Below are positions 11,682 through 23,946 of a DNA stretch of 64,000 bases, one piece after another (within the stretch, counting starts at the first letter, position 1; each line of letters begins with the position of its first letter). Made by a program: the position numbers and the translations under genes. The notes below the pieces were generated by a model, which saw only the letters and a list, made by a program, of their open reading frames with translations, searched no databases and was not told the DNA's origin. Origin of the DNA: Promicromonospora thailandica (GTDB lineage: Bacteria > Actinomycetota > Actinomycetes > Actinomycetales > Cellulomonadaceae); the NCBI RefSeq assembly GCF_024171955.1, contig NZ_JAMTCS010000009.1, positions 124,001-188,000 on the forward strand, given 5' to 3'.

Positions 11682-12049
11682 GCGTCTCCGTTCGACACCG
11701 CCGGGCGGGCGGTCGGGCCGGCCCGGCGAGACAGGGATCGGGAGGGATGGGGGCAGCTGACAGCGGTGTCACGAGGTGGACCACATCGTCGTTCCCTCCC
11801 AGGACGTCGGCTCGTGGCCGTCAGCGGCGACGGCCACGCCCTCATGACCCATGCGGCCGCCTTGCCGGGATGGCGAGGGTTGGCTCGCATGCGTGGTGTG
11901 CACCACAAAGTGGCTTTGTGAACCTATGGCGACTTCTGCCGAGTGTCAAGCAAAAGATGACGGACAATCGCCAGACTTCATCGGCTCGCACGGGTAAAAG
12001 GGGTGGTGAGACTGCTGCTCGCGCGCACCTTCCACCCCCACGCGAGGCG
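11682..12049. promoter_or_regulatory. Upstream region of the laccase cluster with overlapping inverted repeats
   Basis: This 368-bp gene-free stretch lies upstream of laccase and downstream of a membrane-protein gene, both on the minus strand. It holds two overlapping inverted repeats: GTGGTG-TG-CACCAC (11893-11906) and CACAAAG-TGG-CTTTGTG (11904-11920). These could be an operator pair for the secreted oxidase cluster. The stretch 11920-12005 is less GC-rich than its surroundings and probably contains the promoter. I recognise no known copper-regulator box. Nothing else stands out. Confidence 0.45.
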
Positions 12050-12667
12050 TCACAGAGCGGGCAGCAGCACCCAGAGGCCCGTCGCGACCAGGGTCGCGCC
12101 CGTGAGCAGGCCGGTCAGCGGGTGCACCAGGGCCACCGTGGGCCGGGCCAGCCGGGGGCGGGTGAGCGGACGCAGCGCCCACCCCAGCGGCCAGGCGAGC
12201 AGCGCGACGGCGACACCCGCCGCGCCGCCGAGGTACAGGGCCGGCACGTCGAGGGTGTCCGCGATCACCACGAGCTGGAGGCCCGTCGAGACGGCGACGA
12301 CCGTCGGGATGAGGTGCACGCGGGACTTGCCCACGGTGACCCCGGCCTTGGCGTCGTCCTTCGCCGCGGCCACCGCCCGGCGGTACCTGCTGGCGAGGAG
12401 GCCGGTGCACAGCCGCGTGAGCCCCGCGTGGACCAGCAGTGCCGCGGCGTAGATGGCCACCACGCCGCCCGTCACCACGGTGCCGTCGGACCATGCCCGG
12501 ACGGCGGCCAGGGCGCCGGCCGTCGCCAGGGCCGCCGCGGCGGCCGCCCCGGCGACCGGCAGCACGCGGGTCCAGGGGCCTGAGTGGCGTACGGTCCAGC
12601 CGAACCAGGCGGCGGCCAGGAGCCCCGCCGCCGTCGCTGCCAGGGCATGATCGCTCGCGTGCTCCAT
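12050..12667 (-). CDS. Polytopic membrane protein of unknown function
   Basis: This is a 205-residue protein with about five or six hydrophobic segments rich in Ala, Leu and Val. A basic cytoplasmic loop (SRYRRAVAAAKDDAKAGVTVGKSR) sits mid-protein. I recognise no catalytic motif or family. The start ATG has a good ribosome-binding site (GGAGGGAAG). It lies between the laccase cluster and an alpha/beta hydrolase, all on the minus strand, but the gaps are large enough for separate transcription. It is real by codon use and start context. Confidence 0.7.
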   Translation of the reverse strand: MEHASDHALAATAAGLLAAAWFGWTVRHSGPWTRVLPVAGAAAAAALATAGALAAVRAWSDGTVVTGGVVAIYAAALLVHAGLTRLCTGLLASRYRRAVAAAKDDAKAGVTVGKSRVHLIPTVVAVSTGLQLVVIADTLDVPALYLGGAAGVAVALLAWPLGWALRPLTRPRLARPTVALVHPLTGLLTGATLVATGLWVLLPAL

Positions 12668-12729
12668 GGTCTTCCCTCCACCCGGAAAAACGGCACAAAC
12701 CGGGCGGAAGCCTAGATCGTTTCCGCAGG

Positions 12730-13629
12730 TCAGGGAAGGTTTTGCGTATCCCGCTGGTGATGTCGCGCGACGTTCACGCGGTGTTCACCACCGCCGGCCG
12801 CGACGTGGCCCACGACCGCGGCGCGCGCGGCCGCCTCGTCGAGCGCGCTGTTGTGCCCGGCGTCCACCTCGAGCAGCCGGCTGCGGGGGTGTGCGGCGTG
12901 CAGCGCCCGGGCCGCGGCGGCCGGCACCTCGCGGTCGCGGGTGCCGTGCACGAAGAGCGCGGGTGCCGGGGCGGGGTGGCGCAACAGGTCGAACCGGTCC
13001 ACCGGGTCGCGGTCCGCGGGGAACAGTCGGGCAGCGACCAGCGCGGCGTGCCGGGCGTCCAGCGCGGGCGGCATGTCGATGGTCCGCAGGAAGCCCGCGT
13101 TCAGGGCGCTGAACGACGGGACGGCGGCCACGGTCGCGAGCACGGCGCCCGGCAGGCCCTCCGCAAGGGCGATGCCCGCGGCGAGCCCGCCGAACGAGTG
13201 GCCGACGACGCCGGCGAACGGTCCGGCGTCGTCGGCGATCCGGCGGGCGATCGCGAGGTGGTCCAGGATCGTCGTGCGTCGTCCGGTGGAGTCGCCGTGG
13301 GCCACGCCGTCGAAGGCGAGCACGTGGTGGCCCGCCTGCTCCAGGTCGTCCACGAGGCGCGCGAACCGAGACGCGCGCGACTGCCAGCCGTGCACGAGCA
13401 GCACCGGGCTGCCCGCCGGGTCGCCCCACGCGTAGGTGGCGACCCGCTCGCCCGCGACGCGCAGCTCGCCGCGTCGCGCCCGCTCGTGGGTGGCGCGGTC
13501 CGCCTCGCGCACCGGGGTGCGGGGGCCGATCGTGCGGAACAGCCGGTAGGCGGCCGTCACGGCGAGGGATGGCGCCAGGCGGCCCGTCGTCCGGAACGCG
13601 GCGCGGACGGCGGGGTGGATCCGGGGCAT
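12730..13629 (-). CDS. Alpha/beta hydrolase
   Basis: This is a 299-residue serine hydrolase of the alpha/beta fold. The oxyanion motif is HGW (80-82), the nucleophile elbow is GHSFGG with Ser145, a likely acid Asp follows in HGTRDREVP, and the catalytic His lies near the C-terminus in DAGHNS. The N-terminal 40 residues may associate with the membrane. ATG 13629 is chosen because AGGAG lies 5 nt upstream; the frame runs further upstream but crosses the operator. It is divergent from a TetR-type gene across a long palindrome, so that regulator probably represses it. The substrate is unknown. Confidence 0.88.
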   Translation of the reverse strand: MPRIHPAVRAAFRTTGRLAPSLAVTAAYRLFRTIGPRTPVREADRATHERARRGELRVAGERVATYAWGDPAGSPVLLVHGWQSRASRFARLVDDLEQAGHHVLAFDGVAHGDSTGRRTTILDHLAIARRIADDAGPFAGVVGHSFGGLAAGIALAEGLPGAVLATVAAVPSFSALNAGFLRTIDMPPALDARHAALVAARLFPADRDPVDRFDLLRHPAPAPALFVHGTRDREVPAAAARALHAAHPRSRLLEVDAGHNSALDEAAARAAVVGHVAAGGGEHRVNVARHHQRDTQNLP

Positions 13630-13654
13630 GGGGGCTCCTGTCGAAAGTGTCTGG

Positions 13655-13685
13655 ACGACCGTACGGATAGTATCCGAACGGTCGT
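13655..13685. promoter_or_regulatory. 31-bp operator-like palindrome between hydrolase and TetR genes
   Basis: The palindrome is centred on 13670. The core CGGATA-G-TATCCG is perfect, and the outer arms ACGACCGT and ACGGTCGT are also complementary, with one mismatched pair between core and arms. AAAGTGT and ACACTTT flank it symmetrically. It fills most of the 68 bp between the two divergent starts, the usual arrangement for a TetR-family repressor controlling itself and a neighbour. Confidence 0.8.
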
Positions 13686-13697
13686 ACACTTTCCACC

Positions 13698-14387
13698 ATG
13701 ACCATGGGACGGGGCACCGGGACGGGTGCACGGCCGGCACCGGAGACCGACGGGCGGCGCCTGCGCGGCGACCGCACCCGCCGCGTCGTGCTCGACACCG
13801 CCGTCCAGGAGGCATCCGTGAGCGGCCTGGACGCGCTGTCGTTCGGCGCTCTGGCGGCGTCCGGCCCCGTCAACAAGAGTGCCGTCGCAGGCCTCTTCGG
13901 GTCCAAGGAGGGGCTGCAGCTCGCCACCGTCGAGCGCGCCCGCCAGATCTACACCGAGCACGTGATCGTCCCGGCCCGCGGCGCCCGGCGCGGCCTGCCC
14001 CGGCTGTGGGCACTGCTGCTGGCCTGGACCGAGTACTCCCGGGCGCGGGTGTTCCGCGGCGGGTGCTTCTTCCGCACCGTCGAGGTCGAGTTCGACATGC
14101 GGCAGGGCGCCGTGCGCGACGCCGTCGTCGCGGCACAGCGCACCTGGGAGTCCTACCTGGTGCACCACGCGCGCCTCGCGGTCGACGCCGGCGAGCTCGC
14201 CGCCGACACCGACCCCGAGCAGGTCGCCTTCGAGGTCGGCGCGGTACTCAACGCCGCCAACGACCGGTCCCTGCTGCTGGGCGACGACGCCGTCTACGAC
14301 AGGGCGCTCGCCGCCGCGCGCGCCCTCCTGGTGGCGCACGGCGCCGACCCCGACGCCCTGGCCGGCAGCACTCCTGGGCCGGGTTAG
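13698..14387 (+). CDS. TetR/AcrR-family transcriptional regulator
   Basis: This is a 229-residue regulator. The N-terminal helix-turn-helix spans about residues 20-65 (LSFGALAASGPVNKSAVAGLFGSK) and is followed by a helical ligand-binding domain with no recognisable ligand signature. The extra N-terminal 15 residues are Gly/Thr/Arg-rich. It is divergent from an alpha/beta hydrolase and shares a 31-bp palindrome with it, so it probably represses both genes and is released by a hydrolase substrate or related compound. The TAG stop codon is also the beginning of a TAGGGT hexamer 6 nt before the next gene's start. Confidence 0.9.
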   Translation: MTMGRGTGTGARPAPETDGRRLRGDRTRRVVLDTAVQEASVSGLDALSFGALAASGPVNKSAVAGLFGSKEGLQLATVERARQIYTEHVIVPARGARRGLPRLWALLLAWTEYSRARVFRGGCFFRTVEVEFDMRQGAVRDAVVAAQRTWESYLVHHARLAVDAGELAADTDPEQVAFEVGAVLNAANDRSLLLGDDAVYDRALAAARALLVAHGADPDALAGSTPGPG

Positions 14388-14396
14388 GGTCGTTCG

Positions 14397-15110
14397 GTGA
14401 GCTCCACAGCATCCGCACGAGCATCCGCACGAGAGTCCGCACGCACGCAGCTGGTCGCCCTCGCCGAGCGGGGCTTCGAGGAGCCGTGGCCGCACGCCCG
14501 CGGCGCCTTCACGGGCGACGCCCGCCCCGCGTCGGTGCTCGTGCTGTTCGGCGTGCTCGACGACCTCCCGGCCGACCGTGCCCCGGACGCCGACACCGTG
14601 GTGCCCGCCGACCTCGACGTCCTGCTCCTGGCCCGGGCCGCGACCCTGCGCAGCCACGCCGGCCAGGTCGCGTTCCCCGGCGGCCGCGCCGAGGACGGGG
14701 AGGACGCCGTCACGGCGGCCCTGCGCGAGGCCGAGGAGGAGACGGGTCTCGACCCCGCCGGCGTCGAGGTGCTCGGCGCGTTCGGCGAGCTGCCCATGCC
14801 CGTGAGCAACCACGTGGTCACGCCCGTGCTCGGCTGGTGGGCGCGCCCCACGCCCGTGCGCGTGGTGGACGTCGCCGAGTCGGCCCACGTCTTCCGCGCC
14901 CCCGTCGCGGACCTGCTGGACCCCGCCAACCGGTTCACCACCGTCATGCGCCGCGGTCGTCAGACCTGGCGGGGCCCCGGCTTCCACGTGCACGACGGCG
15001 ACGTGACCCACCTCGTGTGGGGGTTCACCGGCGGCATCCTCGACGCCATGTTCGACCAGCTCGGCTGGACCGAGACCTGGGACCGCACCCGAGAGCTGGA
15101 GATCAGCTGA
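14397..15110 (+). CDS. NUDIX hydrolase, coenzyme A diphosphatase type
   Basis: This is a 237-residue hydrolase of the CoA pyrophosphatase subgroup, which cleaves CoA to 3',5'-ADP and 4'-phosphopantetheine. The complete NUDIX box spans GRAEDGE through REAEEETGL, and just before it LRSHAGQVAFPGG is the subgroup signature. The start GTG has no Shine-Dalgarno but is preceded by TAGGGT (14385-14390) at 6 nt, consistent with a leaderless transcript. Near the N-terminus a 12-bp tandem repeat encodes Ala-Ser-Ala-Arg runs. Its stop overlaps the start of the next gene (TGATG). Confidence 0.9.
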   Translation: MSSTASARASARESARTQLVALAERGFEEPWPHARGAFTGDARPASVLVLFGVLDDLPADRAPDADTVVPADLDVLLLARAATLRSHAGQVAFPGGRAEDGEDAVTAALREAEEETGLDPAGVEVLGAFGELPMPVSNHVVTPVLGWWARPTPVRVVDVAESAHVFRAPVADLLDPANRFTTVMRRGRQTWRGPGFHVHDGDVTHLVWGFTGGILDAMFDQLGWTETWDRTRELEIS

Positions 15111-16078
15111 TGACGACCCCGACGACCGCAGAGACCACCCCGGGAACCGCGGAGGTGACCCGCGACGCGATCCGCGCCGCCGCGGTCCTCGTCCGCCCGC
15201 ACGTGCGGCACACGCCCGTGCTCGACGTAGACCTCGCCGACCTCGGCGGCCCCGCCCACCCGCTCGCGCTCAAGCTCGAGTGCCTCCAGCACTCCGGCTC
15301 CTTCAAGGCCCGCGGCGCCTTCACCAGCCTGCTCACCCGCGACGTGCCCGCAGCCGGGGTCGTCGCCGCCTCGGGCGGCAACCACGGCGCCGCCGTCGCC
15401 TACGCCGCCGCACGCCTGGGCGTCCCCGCCACGATCTTCGTGCCCAGCGTGACGTCCGCGGCCAAGGCCGACCGCATCCGCGGCTACGGAGCCACCCTCG
15501 TGGTCGGCGGCGACCGGTACGCCGACGCGCTCGCGGCCAGCGAGGAGTTCGTCGCCGGCACCGGCGCCATGACCGTGCACGCCTACGACCAGCCCGCCAC
15601 GCTCGTCGGGCAGGGCACCCTCGGCCTCGAGATCGGGCAGGACCTGCCCGACCTCGACACCCTCCTGGTCGCCGTCGGCGGTGGCGGGCTCATCGGCGGC
15701 ATCGCCGCCTGGTTCCGCGGCGACGTCCGCGTCGTGGCCGTCGAGCCCGAGGGCGCCCCCACCCTGCACCGGGCGCTCGCGGCGGGCGAGCCCGTCGACG
15801 CCCCCACCGAGGGCGTCGCCGCCGACTCGCTCGCACCCCAGCAGGTCGGCCGGCTCATGTTCCCCATCGCCCAGCAGTACGTCGCCGAGTCCGTGCTGGT
15901 GAGCGACGACGACATCGTGTCCGCGCAGCGTGCCCTCTGGGACGCGGCCCGCGTCGTGGCCGAGCCGGGCGGCGCGACGGCGCTCGCGGCGCTGCTCTCC
16001 GGCGCCTACGTGCCCGAGCCGGGCGAACGCGTGGCGGTGCTCGTCTGCGGCGCCAACACGACGGCCGTCCAGCTCTGA
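15110..16078 (+). CDS. Threonine/serine dehydratase (PLP fold type II)
   Basis: This is a 322-residue PLP enzyme that would deaminate threonine or serine to the 2-oxo acid. The PLP lysine is Lys66 in SGSFKARGA, the substrate loop is SGGNHG, and the phosphate-binding glycine loop is GGGGLIGG. It lacks the C-terminal ACT-like regulatory domain of biosynthetic IlvA, so a catabolic dehydratase or serine racemase role fits better. The ATG overlaps the NUDIX stop codon by one base, implying translational coupling. Confidence 0.9.
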   Translation: MTTPTTAETTPGTAEVTRDAIRAAAVLVRPHVRHTPVLDVDLADLGGPAHPLALKLECLQHSGSFKARGAFTSLLTRDVPAAGVVAASGGNHGAAVAYAAARLGVPATIFVPSVTSAAKADRIRGYGATLVVGGDRYADALAASEEFVAGTGAMTVHAYDQPATLVGQGTLGLEIGQDLPDLDTLLVAVGGGGLIGGIAAWFRGDVRVVAVEPEGAPTLHRALAAGEPVDAPTEGVAADSLAPQQVGRLMFPIAQQYVAESVLVSDDDIVSAQRALWDAARVVAEPGGATALAALLSGAYVPEPGERVAVLVCGANTTAVQL

Positions 16079-16082
16079 GGGC

Positions 16083-16775
16083 TCAGTCCTCGTCCTCGTC
16101 CTCCTCGTCGTCGGGACCCGCGACGAGCAGGTCGATGTGCACCCCGAGCAGCGTCCCGTCCGCGGCGTGCGTGGTGACCACGGGGTAGAAGCCGTCGCCC
16201 CAGCCCGAGTGGGTGAGCACCACGTTCTCACCGGCCCGGGCCAGCGGCATCGTGATGTTCGCGCTGCCCTCGCGGTAGTGGTCCGCGGAGTCCATGAGCT
16301 CGAACCACGAGCCGGGCTCGCCCGAGTCGAACAGCAGGTCGTACCAGTCGGTCGAGTCCGGCGGCATGCACCGGGTGATCGCCTCGGCGTCCGCGAACCC
16401 GACGGTGCCCGCGTCGACGCCGACCCCGTAGTGCTCGCCGTCGTCCGCGGGCTCGGCGCCCTCCGGCGTGACGCCCCGCACCTCGGCGACGGGCGCGGCG
16501 TCCGAGATCACGAGCGACAGGTACGCCTCCCGCGGGTGGCTGCCGTCGCGCTCCTGCGAGACGTCGGCCACCGTGACGAACACGGGGTAGGAGCCCGGCT
16601 CGACACGCACCACCAGGCTCTCGCCCAGGGAGACGTACGGGTCGGACGCCTCGATGCGTCCCGACGGTGCGTGGAGCACGCCGAGGGCGTGCACCGTCTG
16701 GGGGTAGGGGGTGCCGTCGGGTGTCCCGTCCAGCAGCGCGAAGAAGGGCTGGTCGTACGCCGTGCCTGAGGTCAT
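16083..16775 (-). CDS. DUF4241 domain protein
   Basis: This is a 230-residue protein with the DUF4241 C-terminal signature (SGWGDGFYPVVTTHAADG, then a hydrophobic strand). The function of the family is unknown. The protein has no signal peptide or membrane segment and ends in a strongly acidic tail (DDEEDEDED). It is convergent with the dehydratase gene, with only 4 bp between stops. No Shine-Dalgarno is obvious before ATG 16775. Confidence 0.8.
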   Translation of the reverse strand: MTSGTAYDQPFFALLDGTPDGTPYPQTVHALGVLHAPSGRIEASDPYVSLGESLVVRVEPGSYPVFVTVADVSQERDGSHPREAYLSLVISDAAPVAEVRGVTPEGAEPADDGEHYGVGVDAGTVGFADAEAITRCMPPDSTDWYDLLFDSGEPGSWFELMDSADHYREGSANITMPLARAGENVVLTHSGWGDGFYPVVTTHAADGTLLGVHIDLLVAGPDDEEDEDED

Positions 16776-16809
16776 GCTGGGAAGGTAGCGGGACCCACTG
16801 ACACTGTGC

Positions 16810-17700
16810 TCAGCCGAGGAGCTGCGCCATCGCGTGCTCCCCGACCCCCACCATCACCGGGTGGGTGTCGGGGTAGGAGAAGCAGATGGTCGTGTACAGC
16901 AGGGCCCAGCCCTGGGCACGGCGCCACATCCCCGCGTCCCAGCCGCGTCCGCCCCGGGCGCGGGCGTCCACCACGGCGCGGAACCGGCGCCGGCCCTCCG
17001 CGTCGAACGTCAGCCACATCGCGCCGAGGTCGGACGCCGGGTCGCCGCTGGTCACGTCCCCGAAGTCGATGACGGCCGCCAGGCGGCCGCCGTCGGCCAC
17101 GAGGTTGGCCGGGTGCGGGTCGCCGTGCAGCCACATCGCCACGCCGTCGTACTCCGGCGCCGACACGGCGTCGGCCCACAGGGCACGGGCGCGCCGGTGC
17201 AGGCGCTCGGGGAGCAGCGGCAGGCGGTCCTCGAACGTCGCCTGGCGCTCGCCGACCGGGATGCCGCGGAACCTGTTGCCGGGTGCGTCCTCCGGCGCCG
17301 GCCGGTGCAGCGCCACGAACACGTGCGCCAGCTGCTCGGCCCACGCCGTCCGCTCGGGGACCGGGACATCGGCCGCGGGGACGCCGTCCGCCCAGCGCAC
17401 CACGCCCCACGGCCACGGGTACCCGAGCGCGGCGCTGGGGGTGCCGACCCGCACCGGGGCGGGCACCGGCACGGGCAGGCGCGGCGCGAGCAGGGGGAGC
17501 ACGCTGTGCTCGTTGCGCATGAGCTGCGCCCCGAGCTCGCGGCGGGGCAGCCGCAGCGCGAGGTCGTCGCCCAGCCGGACCATCACGTTGTCCCAGCCGT
17601 TCGCCACGATCCGCAGCGGGCGGTCCGCGAGGTCGGGGTGCTGCTCGGCGAGCAGCGACCGGGCGAGGTCGACGGTCACGTCGAGGTCGGCGGCGACCAC
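16810..17700 (-). CDS. Aminoglycoside phosphotransferase (APH)-family kinase
   Basis: This is a 296-residue small-molecule kinase of the APH/choline-kinase fold. The catalytic loop is WLHGDPHPANLV and the metal-binding motif is VIDFGDVTSGDP. The ATP-binding lobe contains NGWDNVMVRLGDDLALRLPRR. The true substrate could be an aminoglycoside, homoserine or another hydroxyl compound. GTG 17700 is chosen because GGAGG lies 6 nt upstream. It is divergent from the DUF1801 gene. Confidence 0.87.
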   Translation of the reverse strand: MVAADLDVTVDLARSLLAEQHPDLADRPLRIVANGWDNVMVRLGDDLALRLPRRELGAQLMRNEHSVLPLLAPRLPVPVPAPVRVGTPSAALGYPWPWGVVRWADGVPAADVPVPERTAWAEQLAHVFVALHRPAPEDAPGNRFRGIPVGERQATFEDRLPLLPERLHRRARALWADAVSAPEYDGVAMWLHGDPHPANLVADGGRLAAVIDFGDVTSGDPASDLGAMWLTFDAEGRRRFRAVVDARARGGRGWDAGMWRRAQGWALLYTTICFSYPDTHPVMVGVGEHAMAQLLG

Positions 17701-17781
17701 GGGCGTCCTCCGGGGTGTGTGGCGGGCGGGGGCGGCCCACGCTACCGGGCGCGGCCCTGCCGGGGCGGGGATACTGGGGGC

Positions 17782-18210
17782 ATGGTCACCACCTGGACCG
17801 ACGCCGACCCCGACGCGTACCTCGACGCGGTGACCCCGGCCGTGCGGCGACGGGACGCGCTGACGCTCCGTGAGCTCATGGAACGGGTCACGGGCGAGCC
17901 GCCGCGCATGTTCGGGAGCTCGATCGTGGGCTTCGGCGAGTACCGCTACGAGTACCCGAGCGGACGCTCGGGGCACGCGGCCGCCGCGTCGTTCGCGCCC
18001 CGGCGGGCCGCCACCACGGTCTACCTGCCGGACGGCGTCGGCGCGCACGCCGGGCTGCTGGAGCGCCTCGGGCCGCACACCACCGGCGTCGGCTGCCTGT
18101 ACCTCAAGGACCTCGGCGCCGTGGACCTCACGGTGCTGGAGGAGATCGTGCGCCGGTCGTGGGAGACGGTGAGCGGCGGGACGTTCGGGCAGCGGGCGCG
18201 GGAGTCCTGA
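17782..18210 (+). CDS. DUF1801 domain protein
   Basis: This is a 142-residue protein with the DUF1801 features: an N-terminal helical region with RRRDALTLRELMERVTGEPP, the aromatic GFGEYRYEYPSGRSG, and a C-terminal GCLYLKDLGAVDLTVLEEIV. Family function is unknown. GATACT (17770-17775) lies 6 nt before the ATG, which fits a leaderless promoter. It is divergent from the APH-type kinase. Confidence 0.85.
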   Translation: MVTTWTDADPDAYLDAVTPAVRRRDALTLRELMERVTGEPPRMFGSSIVGFGEYRYEYPSGRSGHAAAASFAPRRAATTVYLPDGVGAHAGLLERLGPHTTGVGCLYLKDLGAVDLTVLEEIVRRSWETVSGGTFGQRARES

Positions 18211-18288
18211 GCGGCGGCCCGGGCAACGGCCCGGGAACGTTCGGCGGCCCGATCGCGTTGACACCAGGCCCGACGACGAGGAGACCCG

Positions 18289-20397
18289 GTGCAGTCACGC
18301 CCGACCGAGCAGTTCCCCGAGCAGCAGACCCCGCAGCGGCCCGCCCAGCAGGCCGTCGAGCAGGCGTACGTGGACGCCCTGTACGCCCGCCTGGACGCCG
18401 ACACCGCCCGCGTGCGGGCCGACCTCGGCGCGGCGCTGCGCGAGAAGGGCGACCCGGAGGACGCGTACACGCGGGAGGTCCGCGTCGCGATGCTGGACCG
18501 CCGGGTCCGCGCGCTCGACGCGGCCGAGCACCACCTCTGCTTCGGGCGCATCGACCACGCCGACGGCGGCTCGCTGCACCTCGGCCGCACCGGGCTGAGC
18601 GACGGCGACGAGCAGCTCCTCGTGGACTGGCGCGCCGAAGCCGCCCGCCCGTTCTACGCCGCCACGGCGGCACACCCCATGGGCCTGCGCCGACGGCGGC
18701 ACCTGGGCCTGGACGGCCGCCGCGTCGCCCGCGTGAGCGACGAGATCCTGGACGGCTCCGACCCGGGGCCGGACGACGTCGTCGGCGACGGGCCGCTCCT
18801 GGAGGCGATCAGCGCCCGGCGCACCGGCCGGATGCACGAGGTCGTGGCGACGCTGCAGGCCGAGCAGGACGCGATCATCCGGTCCGCGCACCGCGGCGTC
18901 ACCGTCGTGGAGGGCGGGCCCGGCACCGGCAAGACGGTGGTCGCGCTGCACCGCGCCGCGTACGTCCTGGCGGGCTTCGAGGACGCGCGGGCCGACGGCG
19001 TGCTGGTGCTCGGTCCCAACGCCCGGTTCCTCGACTACATCGCGGAGGTGCTGCCGTCGCTCGGCGAGAACGACGTCACCCTGAGCACCGCCGACCGCCT
19101 GGTCGCCGACGCCCTGTCGGACGTGCTGCCGGACGCGGCGTCGGCCACGCCCGGGTACGAGCTGCGCCGGGCGGCCGGGGACGTGCGCCTGGCCGACGAG
19201 CTGGCGGAGATCGTGCGCGGCTACCAGGCGCCCTCGGGCACCCTGACGGTGCTGGTCGACGGCGACCCGGCGACGCTCGACGAGCACGCCCTGGCCGAGG
19301 CGCGGGAGAACGCGGCCGGCACCGGGCTGCCGCACAACCAGGCCCGCGCGGTGTTCAAGGACCTGGTCGTGGACTTCGTGGCCGACGAGGTGCAGGCCCG
19401 GGCGCGGGTGCTGCTGGCGAGGCTGGACGAGGACATCGAGGTGCTCACCGGCGGCGTGAACGTCGACAAGGCCGCCGCGGCGGACCTGGCGCGGCTCGGC
19501 TTCGCGCCGGACGAGGGCGGCGCGTTCGGGCACGCCGCGGCCGTGGCCGAGCTGGACCCGGGCGCGCTGCGCGCCGAGCTGACGGGCGACCTGGCCCTGG
19601 AACGGGCGGTCGAGGCCGCGTGGCCCCGGCTGGAGGCCCAGGACGTCGTGCTGGACCTGCTGGACGCCCGCCCGGAGCTCGCGGCCCACGACGGCGCCCC
19701 CGGCGCCCCGTGGTCGGTCGCCCACCTGCCGCTGCTGGACGAGGCCGAGCACCTGCTGAACGGCCCGCCCGCGCGGACGTACGGGCACGTCGTCGTGGAC
19801 GAGGCGCAGGAGCTGACGCCGATGCAGTGGCGGTCGGTCCTGCGGCGCTGCCCGGGCCGGTCCATGACCGTGGTCGGCGACCTGGCGCAGGCCGGGCCGG
19901 CCACGGGGGCGGCGTCCTGGGCGGACGCGCTGGGCGCCGACCTGGCGCGGCGGGCCGACGTGCGCACCCTGACCGTCTGCTACCGCACCACCGCCGAGGT
20001 GCTGGCCGAGGCCGCGCCGCTGCTCGGGCGGATCGCCCCGGACCAGGAGCGGGCCCGGGCCGTGCGGCACGGGGACGCGCCCCGGCACCGCGCCGCACCG
20101 GACGACCTCGCCGCGGCCGTGGCGGAGGAGGTCGGCCGCGAGCTCGGCCACGGGGACCTCGTGGCCGTCGTCGCCGCCGACGACGCCGTGCCCGCCCTCG
20201 CCCGGGCCGTCGGCGACGCCGCCAACGCGGCAGGCGCGGTGCGCGTGGTGCCGGTCTCGCAGGTGCGCGGCCTGGAGTTCGACGCCGTCGTCGTGGCCGA
20301 CCCCGAGGGCATCACCGCGGCCCGTCCGGGCGGGGAGCGTGACCTCTACGTCGCGCTCACCCGGCCGACACGCCGGCTGGTGGTCGTCGAGGCGTGA
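18289..20397 (+). CDS. helR: HelR-type RNA polymerase-recycling ATPase (HelD family)
   Basis: This is a 702-residue UvrD-like ATPase of the HelD family. HelR proteins of actinobacteria displace stalled or rifamycin-bound RNA polymerase and give tolerance to rifamycins. Walker A is GPGTGKT (210-216) and Walker B is VVVDEAQEL (Asp504-Gln507). The N-terminal coiled-coil arm (about 20-80) and the LCFGRIDHADGG and LLVDWRAEAARPFY motifs are typical. The start is GTG with AGGAG upstream. In Streptomyces, helR is preceded by a rifamycin-associated element; I see direct repeats of CGGCCCGGG upstream but cannot call that element. It is convergent with guaB1. Confidence 0.85.
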   Translation: MQSRPTEQFPEQQTPQRPAQQAVEQAYVDALYARLDADTARVRADLGAALREKGDPEDAYTREVRVAMLDRRVRALDAAEHHLCFGRIDHADGGSLHLGRTGLSDGDEQLLVDWRAEAARPFYAATAAHPMGLRRRRHLGLDGRRVARVSDEILDGSDPGPDDVVGDGPLLEAISARRTGRMHEVVATLQAEQDAIIRSAHRGVTVVEGGPGTGKTVVALHRAAYVLAGFEDARADGVLVLGPNARFLDYIAEVLPSLGENDVTLSTADRLVADALSDVLPDAASATPGYELRRAAGDVRLADELAEIVRGYQAPSGTLTVLVDGDPATLDEHALAEARENAAGTGLPHNQARAVFKDLVVDFVADEVQARARVLLARLDEDIEVLTGGVNVDKAAAADLARLGFAPDEGGAFGHAAAVAELDPGALRAELTGDLALERAVEAAWPRLEAQDVVLDLLDARPELAAHDGAPGAPWSVAHLPLLDEAEHLLNGPPARTYGHVVVDEAQELTPMQWRSVLRRCPGRSMTVVGDLAQAGPATGAASWADALGADLARRADVRTLTVCYRTTAEVLAEAAPLLGRIAPDQERARAVRHGDAPRHRAAPDDLAAAVAEEVGRELGHGDLVAVVAADDAVPALARAVGDAANAAGAVRVVPVSQVRGLEFDAVVVADPEGITAARPGGERDLYVALTRPTRRLVVVEA

Positions 20398-20422
20398 CCT
20401 CCGCGGCCCCGGCCGGCGCCGC

Positions 20423-23942
<3,520 letters not shown>

Positions 23943-23946
<4 letters not shown>

